The position numbers and the translations under genes are program-made. Source: Neolentinus lepideus HHB14362 ss-1 (taxonomy: Eukaryota; Basidiomycota; Agaricomycetes; Gloeophyllales; Gloeophyllaceae). Taken from it: DNA of 64,000 nt. The DNA is taken from the NCBI GenBank assembly GCA_001632425.1, contig KV425662.1:1-64000 (forward strand). Direction: 5' to 3'. Of this stretch, positions 33,133 through 43,834 are shown one piece after another. The first letter of the stretch is position 1, and every line of letters starts with the position of its first letter. The notes beneath the pieces were generated by a model. That model was not told the origin of the DNA, searched no databases, and saw only the letters and a list, made by a program, of their open reading frames with translations.

Positions 33133-35094
33133 ATGGTGGTCCTAGCCTACTCATACGTCGATACCTGGTGCTGGTACCCCAAGACGACTATTGCTCTCAT
33201 ACTCATCCTCGGCTATCTGAGTTTCGTACGAGCCTTGCGATGGAGACGTTACCGAGAGGTTCACCACAAATACGCCGGACGGATTCACTCTCTTACGCCT
33301 GCAGAAGCGCAACAGATCATTCATTTATCTTCACAGTGGGATACGCCCGCTCTCGTAACAATAGCGCTCTCCTTTGCTCTTTTCAAAACCTACGCTATAG
33401 TGCGTTTCTCTCTCATATTCTTATATCCTCGAGCTTGCACCGAACTCGCACTATAGCCCAGCATTTCAGACCTCCTGTTTAGAACACGACAACTCGGTGC
33501 CAAAGAGAACGTATCCAGACGCTACACAGACGTACGTTTGTACACCATCAATCAGCATTGCCAATAGATCAACTCAACACTGATTTTTTTTCCAACAGAC
33601 TGAGATCCTCATCAGTGAGATCATATAACCTGCCAAGGCAGCCTCGCACGATCTGACTGACAAACAAACATTTCTCAAGGCACTTGGGTGACATGTCCGA
33701 TATCGGGGAAGTTCAACTTTGCTGGGCCCTCGGAGAAGGGCGAGGACTTCGATCCTAGGTGCGCTATTGCGATAGCCAGAACAAACTGGCTTCATAGCAA
33801 ATACGACATAGTACGTACGCCGAGTTTAGTTAGTGCTATTTTGGACATAACCTTCACTAACCTTATGCCTCAATTTAGAGCAACGACGATTACCTGTACA
33901 CCTTATGCCTTTTCATTTTCGAGCCTATTGTAAGTATGAAACGCTCCAGCTCTATTGTTTACAGATCTCATTACATATTTTGTAGAACTGGATTGCGCGT
34001 TATGGATGGCGCGAACTATCCGAGCTCGAGAAGCAGGTGAACTGTATTCGCTTCTACACTTGGGGCTAAACTAATAATCATCCCCAGGCATACTATGTTT
34101 TTTGGGTCGAAGTCGGTAATCGCATGGGCATCAAGGACATCCCCGAGTCATTAGAAGACTTAGAGAGATGGAGTTTGGTACCGACCATTTTTTACTACTG
34201 TCCGTGTCCGGGCTGATTTCCTCCGGTCCAGAAATACGAAGAAGGCTACATGGTGCCTGCTGCGACTAACCACGCCGTCGCACAGCTTACCGTCGACGAA
34301 CTACTCTGCTTCGCTCCAGAGAAATACGGCATCAAGAACTTCCTTCAACGCATCGTCGTATGTCTTCTTGAAACACGAGTACGAGTCGCCATGATGTATG
34401 TCTCCGTCTCCTTTCACATCCTCATAATGTTGATGCCTGTGCCTTCCGTGGATAGATATGAGGAGCAGCCTTGGTACCTTCACCTGCTGGCGATGGGCGC
34501 CACACAAGTAGCGGCGCTCTTCCAGCGCCACTGCTTGCTTCCGCGTCGGGCTCCCTCTTTGTTTGTGAAGTACGATACGCCCAAGCCTAAGGACGGGTCG
34601 GAACCTCGAATGCATCCATCCAGGTACGCTCGTTGGCTTCCCTGTCCTCTGAACAATGCGAAGCTCATCTTTGCGTTCTCAATAGATATGCCCAGAGGCC
34701 GTGGTACAAGCCCAAACAGAGGGGGTTTGGTGCGTTCATTGAGAAATTCACGGTTACTATCGGCCTTGTGAGACCAGAAGACGTTGCCTTGCCGCGCAAT
34801 AAGTGCCGAGGATACCGCCTCGAGGAGCTAGTGGGTTCCTGCTTCATCAAAGTAGTTCTATAGCCGTTCTGACTACTTTCTTGCTACAGGGTCCAGAGCG
34901 ATTTGAGCACTGTGAGTACAGTTAGCGTGGGTTCATTGCGTTAAGCAGCTAATAATTGCCTTCTAGCTGGTCATGAAGAGACGATGCGAATAGCTGCAGA
35001 ACTGCAAGGATGCCCAGTGACGGGACCGTGGTCTCTGCGCCCCCGTCCACACCACCATAGCCGCTCTGCGTCAGCATCGCGCGCATCTCTCTAG
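33133..35094 (+). CDS. mpaB/rubber-oxygenase-like (DUF2236) ER-bound oxygenase
   Basis: Twelve exons join in frame: 33133-33399, 33457-33531, 33599-33614, 33680-33810, 33879-33929, 33986-34036, 34088-34177, 34232-34395, 34456-34623, 34686-34830, 34890-34911 and 34967-35094. They give 435 residues; exon 3 is only 16 bases. One N-terminal membrane helix (about residues 13-33) precedes the catalytic region. Family blocks are HAGRI-like HKYAGRIHSLTPAEAQQII, TYAIPSISDLL, IARTNWLHSKYDISNDDYLY, EVGNRMGIKDIPESLEDLE and MVPAATNHAVAQL. In the characterised member, MpaB, the ER-bound enzyme cleaves the farnesyl chain in mycophenolic acid synthesis. Agarics carry many paralogues of unknown substrate. The neighbours are not biosynthetic, so no pathway is proposed. 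Confidence 0.82.
33599..33614 (+). other. 16-base micro-exon of the mpaB-like gene
   Basis: Sits between AACAG and GTGAGA and supplies TEILI plus one base. Skipping it breaks the phase between the flanking exons. Confidence 0.6.
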
Positions 35095-35325
35095 ACGTAG
35101 ACATATATCGCAGGGCCCGCACATTTCGTGTAACGCCGAGCAAAACTCAAGGGAAGTGTATTCTGTTACACATGTAACGAGTATACCTGTAGAAGTAATG
35201 AAAGGAATACAACACCTAATCTACATCTAAGTTCGATCTATGTCACACGCTGATAGAGGCAGTATAAAAAGATATGCGCCATCGATTGCATCAAGTGCGG
35301 ACATTTTTCGTCAAGTCGGGCTACA

Positions 35326-37286
35326 TCATGCCTTAGCACGAGACTCAACTTCTATTTTGTCCTCTCTAGTCTCTTTCATCTCATGGCGTTCCTTCAGTTC
35401 CGTGTCCTCGTCTTGCCCCTCACCACGCAACAAGCCCTCCTCTAATGCACCCTCGTCGTTGTCTAACGTGACATCCGGCCGCGCAGTGGAGCTCTTGGTC
35501 TTGTCTTTCGTCAGCTGCGGCGACAAGGCGCTAAGTCAGACGACCCAGACAGGAAACGGCTGTGTGGGACGTACCGCAACGTAAATGGCAGACGACATAA
35601 TGATCAGCGTGCCGAAGATCGAAAGGGGTGAGGGTGTCGTGTGAAAGAAGATCCGCTCGAATGCCGTGGCAAATATTATCTACCAATTGTATAGATGTCC
35701 ATTAGGGTATGTCGAATAGAATACGAGTATGCATCGTACCTGGACGTAGTTCCCCATCAACCCTCGCGAGATGGTTTCCCGCTGGATGCCCAATGTCACC
35801 ATCGTCTGTCGCAAGAGAGTCAGGATAGTTATTATCCGCAATGTTGATCTATTTCGCACCTGAGCTATAAATCCAACCACGCCGATGAACAGCAACATCA
35901 ATATCCATTCAATACGCTTCGGAAATACGAGATGGGGTTGTTGCCACAGCATCCTGTAAGGGGTCGACGTAAATCCACCTGAGCTTAAGGGAAACATCGG
36001 GCGTGCTCACGCTATGCCCGATGCCACGACGCAGTACGCGGAGAACGCGTTGAGCGAGTGCAGAGCATGGGCACGCATCCCGATCTTGCGTATGCTGAGC
36101 GCTGATACATAGAAGCTATTAATCGGATCCGTAACTCTAAGATCCACGGCTAATTACCTGCACCAGCGCCTCCGAGGACGCCGAGGAGCGAGAGACTAGC
36201 TGATTATGAGCGATCTTATTCAACTAGTATTATTGATATCAGAACACCTACCCGACAGCGAGCAGACGTTCAGCTGGAGTGCCCCGCTCGAACGGGTCAC
36301 CATGACCACCCTCGACAATGTGGCCGTGGTCTGGCACTCGCTGGGCGGTGCCGAACAAGAATTGCGGTCGTGCAATGAGAACTACGCCGACCAAGCTAAA
36401 CGCTATCACGTCGCAATTGCAACGATCAGTCAGGGTAATTAATATTTTGGATGGGGAGTTGTCTCACCGCCTGCAATGCCCTCCTTGAATGTGAACTTCT
36501 CCCTTAGAATTAGAGCGGCTGCAGCTGCGGTCGTTAAGGGACCAAGGAAGGTAAGGACAGTTGTGTCCGAAAGTGACAGATAATTTAAGGAGAAATACAC
36601 TCCGAATAGACCGAAGAACCTGGAAGTCGCAGTCAATGTTGGGCTGACATGTTGTATAAGATAGTATTTACCCGGAAAAGCCTCTAGTTACCAGGAGAAG
36701 TCGAACGCCCTTAGGTCCTAGCCAAGGGTCTGGCACACCCGTGACAAGCCTAAATAAGACGTCAGGTGTTAGAGATGGCTAGTCCTGCAATAGACCTACA
36801 TATAAAAGATACAGCAGACGTAGGTGATGAGCTATCAAGAGACTAGAATCAGTCAATATTATGGAAATCCTGATGAAATAAGTTCACCATCCTAATGAAC
36901 ATCAGCTTCATTGCGCACAACGTCAGTTCCAATTCATAACGTAAGATCATTAACTGCGAATTCACCTCGAGTGTAGGCACAGGTTCATCCAGACTGTTCA
37001 GCATTTTCACGGCGACATTCATGAGCGCAAAGAATAGTTGAGCCGATGCGATCAACAAGAGCCCTGAATTCTCCCCCACGAATCTTGCCCATCGAGAAAC
37101 CAGCGGCCTCAAAGCTCGGGGGCATCGCACCATCCGCTTGTACGAATCATACCAGCCGCTCCGCTTGGAATGCTGTATAGACACCTCGGGGGCAGGTATG
37201 AAAGCAATGCGTTCCCGAGCGGGTGAAGGAATATTGAAGTCGGAAGTATCTGGAGAGTATACCGTGAAGCCTTTCGCTGCACTCAT
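35326..37286 (-). CDS. EamA/DMT-family membrane transporter (SLC35G-like)
   Basis: Twelve complement exons (37286-36966, 36905-36888, 36831-36800, 36749-36672, 36619-36468, 36402-36252, 36195-36158, 36101-36011, 35953-35860, 35805-35740, 35679-35575, 35514-35326) give 444 residues; exon 2 is 18 bases. About 10 hydrophobic helices follow a polar N-terminus of 74 residues. Hallmarks are LFFALMNVAVK, GVRLLLVTRGFSGFFGLFGVYFSLNYLSLSDTTVLTFLGP in the first EamA repeat, VGVVLIARPQFLFG, and RKIGMRAHALHSLNAFSAYC with FERIFFHTTPSPLSIFGTLI in the second. The tail is acidic. The family exports or exchanges small metabolites; the substrate is not predictable. An alternative reading through the second intron meets a stop. 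Confidence 0.83.
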
Positions 37287-37680
37287 CGCGTCACGGAGGC
37301 CTCAGTCAAGGAAGGAGGAAGGAAACCCGAGACGACGACAATAGCCCTGCGCTATTTACAACATCGAAGGAGCAGGAGCATTAATCCGTCCGTACTTTTG
37401 TCATTTATGGGTGAGAGGTGCATTCGGGCCGATATCGTCCCTGTCACTTGTGACGTCTTCTTCAAGGCTCCCGTGGACTCTGTGGACCTAAGAACTCTTC
37501 TCGCGGACTTATAGGACCACCTGATGACTTCGACTCGGTCACTTTCCCATCATTTCTCATTTGGCATTGCGCGGCGATACCCACGAAAGAACCGAAGGGC
37601 CGACTGTATTATAATTCGCCCCTGTAAACTAGGACTAATGGTTGGGACTGCTGCAAGTGGAGCGAAGATAAGCTGAAACA
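37287..37680. other. 5' flank of the transporter gene
   Basis: No gene seen. Ends at the inverted repeat of the next element. Confidence 0.35.
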
Positions 37681-38504
37681 GGTGTAAACGGCTTATATAC
37701 TATAGGTGTGGACTTTCGCGAAATTAAAGTAAATTAAATAATTAAATCGAAGGGAGGGGAGAAGGAGGGGGAGAGACCGGTCTATCTGCAGCAGATATAC
37801 CTCAGAAAAGCCCCCAAATTAATTAGCAGCAATGGTCATCTATTATGCAGTTACCAGTGGCTTTAGATGACCGAAAACTCTTTCAAGAAAGTTGTTTTTC
37901 GCTCTTTGGAGCCATAGATTTCTCTCTGTTTCGTGGCGCTACGTGCCACATTATCAGCCTGTTTGATAAGATCAGGGATCACACACCTGCACTGTTCTTA
38001 TCAGTTCTGATACACTGAATACTCCGCTCGGAATGTAGTTCCTGTACCTGTAATTGTACCAAAATTGCGAATTTTGTTGTGGCGCTACCGCACCGGATCC
38101 TGAAAAAATGTGCCATAAAGCAGACTGAACTCACTTGACCTGGGACCATTCCCGCTGTGCGATGACCTGTCGTGTATTCTGTGTCAAGGTACCCGGACAT
38201 TTCATTGCCATATACATTGTGAAAGAAGTGTTAAAAGCATCAAATCATACATTTTTCAGCACAATTCTTGGAATCTTACACTCCAATGGTCCCCAGTACA
38301 CAATCAAGATCTACCTACCCCAGTCTGAAGGACCCATGCTCAGTAATGGCATGCAAAAGCTCGAAAATGACCTGTGGCTGAAGTGCCACAAGCGTGAGAG
38401 TCCTACCCGAATCAAGTATACGAGCTTCAAAGTCCGAACTATATTTCAAACTCAGTTATAGATCTATATGTCCACACCTATAGTATAACTGCCGTGTAAA
38501 CACC
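37681..38504. mobile_element. Inverted-repeat element of about 0.82 kb
   Basis: The complement of 38470-38487 is identical to 37696-37713 (TATACTATAGGTGTGGAC). The match extends imperfectly outward to GGTGTAAAC at 37681 and its counterpart ending at 38504, giving repeats of about 33 bases. An open stretch at 38135-38461 has no recognisable product. No target duplication was found. Confidence 0.55.
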
Positions 38505-39086
38505 AGTTGATTCGACAGTGATGGCACGACCTTTAAAGGGCTATTGAGCTCGGGCAGACTTCATCTATATACATCGATCCCATTCATGATCATGGGTTGC
38601 AGGCTCGTCTCCTTACGGTCATTCCGCAAATTGGCGTGAATACCTACGTTCCGAATAGCTGTCTTCCGGCCGATACCTTAGTCTCCTCTGGTGCACTGTG
38701 GTCATCGAACAGCATTAAAAACGAACTGAACCATGGACACTCTAGACCATATCCACCAAATGCTGATCCTGCACAGCCTATGGAGCTGAAAAACATCTGA
38801 TCGCGAATGCACAGGAGACTCAGCGCGGAACCCATTGCTGTCCTAGCCTTTGCTTTCAAGTTTGTCTTACCTCTTAGTGTTCTACCTGGCCATATTGAAC
38901 CAAAGAGAACATGTTACTTATCTGGAAATTCAGATCAAAGTCACGTAAGTCTCGAACGTCATTCGATATTTGTACTTACAGTGCATTTTTCCCAAACTGC
39001 GTTGTTGATGCACAGCTCAGTCTTTTTAAGAAGCAATCTCTCCGAAAGCCATTTTCTCCCACCATTCCCCCCCTCTTTCTTCTTCT
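38505..39086. other. Intergenic
   Basis: 5' flank of the next gene. A pyrimidine-rich tract directly before the ATG (39042-39085) is the only notable feature. Confidence 0.35.
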
Positions 39087-40487
39087 ATGAGTACGTCGTC
39101 TGCCTGTTGGGACATTTATGCCCGGCAGCTCGCCAATCTTCGACACGGACACGCACTTTGGGAACCGGACGCCAGGCATCCTAACGTTCTAATGGATATC
39201 GGCGACGTCGGCTTCCTCCGGGAAGGCGTGTTCATCCGTCTGTTCAATGCCTTGCTCCCAGCAAATCACCCCTCGCACGAATTATATAGTGTGCCCGATG
39301 ACTTCAATCCTCTCTCACTTTACGGGCCAGTAGCCTCGCCTCCCAAATCACCACTCCCATCTGAAACTTATCTATCTAAGAGTGTCCGCGCTCTGTCCGC
39401 AGACCTGAAGATATCTGGGTAGGTATCTGTAGTCAATTCTTTGGGGATATCGGCGGATGGAAAGAAAGCCAACAGATAGTTATACCAGAGGGTGGTCTCA
39501 GACTATCATGCTCTGAGGACGAAGGAGCAGCACTTATTTTGCTGGATCGTGCGGAAAGAACGGATACGCTCAGACTGGGACCTTTCCGAAAATACATGCT
39601 GGAAAACTGTCGAAGCTGGCTCAGATTCACCAACGAGACGTACGGATTTGACATCAACCTTCACGACTTCGTCTTCGTTACCGGTTGCGATAAGGCGACT
39701 TGGTGGGCAATGTCAGCTTTCACAAGGAATTATACAAAGTTCGTCGGTGCTGCGGGAGGGTCAATTCCCGGCGTCATTTCGGCTTCGTTCTCCCCAGAGG
39801 GTGGATGGACCACAGACGCAGGGGTACACCGTCATCAGGGGCCAGAGAGGCGCATGTTACAGTCTGCCCGTGGTCTGGCTGATTCGCAACCATCGAGCGC
39901 TTCTCATGTAGGTGATGAACGCTCTGATCAAACCGTCTTCATTAGGGGTTTCAGGGCCAAAGAAAGGTGTTTTAGACCAGTCAAGATTAGAGCAGCAGCA
40001 GCAGAACCGAATGGCCCTGACTTCTATCAACAACATGACAAGGAGGAGAACAGGTCTGCGCTGCTCGTTGCAAATTCATCCTCATCCTCTTCGTTCCTCG
40101 ACTGCGAGGATGGTGTTGAAATTGAGAGAATTCAAGATGAGGGCAAAGTGAGTTTTTCAGGTGTCAAAGCTCTGTATGATAGACGATCTCACGTCCCTAT
40201 AAACTGTAGAACACTAACTTGCTTAGTCCTATCTTAGACTATATTCTCGAAATATGTTCTGCGGTCACAACCTTTCGTCTCGAGTCTGACGTTTGCCAAG
40301 CATCCTACAGTCGACATTGCTATTGCCCACGATAATGACCTTCTTGATTTGACGGCGGTAATCCTTCATTGTTACGACGTGTTTCCATTGTCTTACGATA
40401 TGACAGGATGCAGAAGTGGATGACGCTAGATCCATTCTGTCGAGCACACGATCCTCACTCACCGTCGACATTGAGACTGGTCGTTAG
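39087..40487 (+). CDS. Agaric-type protein of unknown function
   Basis: Four exons, 39087-39418, 39469-40147, 40238-40357 and 40407-40487, give 403 residues. It opens CWDIYARQLANLRHGHALWEP and continues IGDVGFLREGVFIRLFNALL, then VFVTGCDKATWWAMSAF, QTVFIRGFRAKERCF and, near the end, HPTVDIAIAHDNDLLDL. I recall this pattern (a start of the form QL..LR.G..LW.PEP and a VTGCDKT core) from large families of uncharacterised mushroom proteins; no function is known to me. No signal peptide or membrane helix is seen. The intron after 39418 uses an AAAG acceptor at 39468, chosen because the next AG gives an immediate stop. Confidence 0.65.
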
Positions 40488-43400
40488 TGCTTCGTCGCAA
40501 ATTTCCGGTTGAGAACTTAGTCGTAAGTCACTACAGATGCTTTTATCGATCCAAATGGACGAGACAGAGAAGCAGCTCGCACAATCGTCAAGGATGTAAC
40601 CTCAGTGTCCTCGCAATACGGTGTAGATGGGCGTTCTTTCGTCGACACCACAAAATTCTCTCCCACGATATCACTGGCCTCGCACCGCTTGGATAGAAGC
40701 CCCCGAGAAGGCAACACCGCAAAACATAATTACCGAAGTCCACGGGCCTCTGATGCACCATTGAGCAGAGTTCAAGTGATGGCCGACGCTGCGGCGTCCA
40801 ATGTTTTTGACGTATAAAAGTGAACGCAGAACCTCAGTGCACAAGACTTTCTACATGACCATTGCAGCATATCAAGAGCAGGCAGGACTTTGTCGTGGAT
40901 CGTGACCCTCGCCCATTCAGTCCGGATTAAGAAAAGCGCATCCATACTATCATTAATTGAGGGGTTTCTGTAGAAACTGTGAATTTTTTACAGAACCGTC
41001 TAATTTTGACATTCCATACCTGAATAACACGGAGACGAAACCCGTATGAGCTTAGAAGCATGGTCGAGGTCTTGATGTGTAGGCTCAAGCTCCAGCTTTC
41101 ACGGAGTGTAATCAATGATAAGCAGAAAATGACCACACACCAGGTGGTAAATTCGTACTGGTGGACCAGTACTTGAAGGCACAGGGCGGTCAATGTAGAG
41201 TGCATCAACACAGGCGAAACTCTGAATCTTAGCCATAGCTGAAGGTTTGCGTCGGCAGAGAAAGAGTCGCTCTGGAAAGCGACTTGACGTGGTTGCGCCA
41301 TAACTGTGGGTCGAATCATTATTGCCAGTGGATGAAGCGCTCACCATAGATCCTCGTCGACTCATCCATTTCTAGCACAGGCGATAACATGTGACGGGAT
41401 GTACGTGGAACTGTGTTGGCCCAGTCTGTACATATTTGAGATAAGTGTCAATTACTTACCGAGAACCGCCAACAGATTACTTGGATTATCGATACGGCTG
41501 AGGGGGTCTTCACGACGCGCCGCAGATAGTTATCATCGACTACTTAATAAACATTTTGAATAAGTATTAAGGTGATCGCACCTCCTATAAGTCGACTCAG
41601 AATCCACGTAGCGTTTGGCCTTCATAGCAAAACACATTGGTAGAACCTGAGTTCAGACACAGTGGCATGGGTAACGTGACCGCGCAACGAGCGCGTGACA
41701 TAACCGTGCAAAGGTATTGCTGTCTTCAGAAATCTTCATATCACACATTAGAGGCCAGGAAGCCCAGTTGACAATCGACATGGGATCTACCATTCTGCCC
41801 CGCCCCGCACCTTGATCAATTCAGCTCGATTGATCGTGCGTCTGTCAATGTCATGTCGCTCGAGAAATCTGCCAGTGCGAGTCCTGATGAAAGTAAATCC
41901 CAGGAGCCAGGCCAGACGTGAAGGCACCAATATTGACACCGCTCCAGGTCCTGATTTAATATTGAGCGTCTCATCGATGTATGCAATGCCGTTCACCTGA
42001 TTTACAGTATAGGGATGATTCGTCCAAACTACAGGACAGCGGACGCGTGGTTGTTCGCATATATCGGCACGTTATTCGGAAATGACTTCTTGTCATTTCC
42101 TGACTGTTGTTCCATTGCGAGTTAAAGAATGAGAGAAATAGAAGAGCCAAAGGCACATGCCTTTACGTCACGCATACAATGCATATGGCCCAACGTTAAT
42201 TGCGATAGAAATCAAAGTCGGACCCACATAACTCCCAGCACTGCCCAAGGTTGCAGCTCGTCTTGAGGCCTTGAGGATTCGTGAGTATGGTGAAGCTTCA
42301 TGCGGTCCACGCGTGCAGAATGTTGTTCCACCGATACACTTGCGTGGCTATGTCTGCTTCCTCCTGCCGCAGCTCTGCCACTCGTTTCAGGAAGAATTGA
42401 CTGCGCATCTAATCTTCAAGACATGAGGGATCATTGCAGGACCAGTCTGGACACCACACGTAACCGCAGATTGTTACCCCGTCCAAAGATTAGCACAGGT
42501 AGCTCCGAGGTAATTATAGGACTTGCGATATTCTTGTCTGGCAAATATTAATATTGATCCAGTGAACACTGAACACAGCCTAGGTACCGTCCTTATGCTC
42601 AACATGGACAAGTTAGGAGCTTAAGGAATTGTGAACTGGTGTGATATATCCAACATCACTGTAATTAAAGATAACGATACTGTATTCTTCTGAAACGGAC
42701 CAGGGCTGAAGCTTCACAAGGACGTAAAGGTGATGGACGAGTTGATGCAACCAAATTCGTCCGTTCTCAAACTTCAGCGCTAGGATTTAATGATCCCAGG
42801 TTTCGGGCTCACTAGCGCTCACTACCCAGGCTCAATACATCCCAAGGATTACGTTGAGAACTTCACGACGAAGTGTATCATCCCAGCCAGTGGTACATCT
42901 GCAAGGGCCATCGACGAAAGTGGGTCCATTCCTTATACTTAGTGTGTTCCAGGGCCAGCATATCAGAATCAGCATTAATGTCTGAGAGCCAAGAAGCGTT
43001 CGAGTTCCACACGGGTTCCAACATTCATATCCTTTCGAGCCGCCGAGACAGCGGCGAAGTTATCGATGGCTTTACATTATATTGACGGTACGAGACCAAG
43101 GGGGACAGAGGCGAACGTAGCAGGCGAAAGTCCCTCAGATCAGTCTGGCTGCCATGATCATATATGCCATTTTGCCATATCGTACAACATGTACCATAAG
43201 TGCTATCTGCGAGTACATGTACAACAGGCCATAGCTTTTGGGGTGGTCGTGGTAAGTCGTGAGGTGGAAGCTATGTACTAATAGTGGTGTATAACGGTAA
43301 GTGGAGAGGCTGAGAAGAGCACGACACAGAGCGGTAGCGAAAAAGAAGGAAAATTACAGTAATAATGATTACAGCAGTCAGTCCAGACAACCAAGCCATA

Positions 43401-43834
43401 AACCCGAGGGAGAGTGTGTGGCGCCAACGGCACATGGTGAAAAGATATTTTGTCGGATAGAGAGATATAAAAAGGGAGAAAGAAAGGAGACAAGCAAGCA
43501 ACGAACAAAGACAAAGAGACAGCAAGGAAAAGCGCGAATTATGTGATACTTTTGAACAACATACTGCTTTTACCAGATGACCTCGGCGCTCCACCAACAC
43601 CTCCCGCACTCCCCCTCCCTGATCCGTCTATTAACCGAGCAATCGGCTGGGAGATCGGAGCGATAACGGCGTTGAGGTGGATGTCGAAGCCAAGCATCTA
43701 CAGGCGCCCGATAACAAAACCCAATTACATGTATACCAAATGTCGTACTTTTATACACATCTCCGGCGTCGGAGGTCGGACAGGAAGAACAGCGAAAACA
43801 CGGGGAGGGAGAAAGCATGGTCACGAAGGGGCGA
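40488..43834. other. 3.3 kb without a supportable gene, with exon-like scraps
   Basis: On the - strand, 41365-41100 reads MSRRGSM, then possibly an intron, then YGATTSSRFPERLFLCRR, and runs toward hydrophobic sequence near 41000-41180. Another open piece, 41998-41809, is bounded by a possible acceptor and donor (NGIAYIDETLNIK to AELIK). On the + strand a short open run ends NITVIKDNDTVFF at 42687. These may be pieces of decayed genes. The last 550 bases are AT-rich and probably the 3' region of SFP1. Confidence 0.3.
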
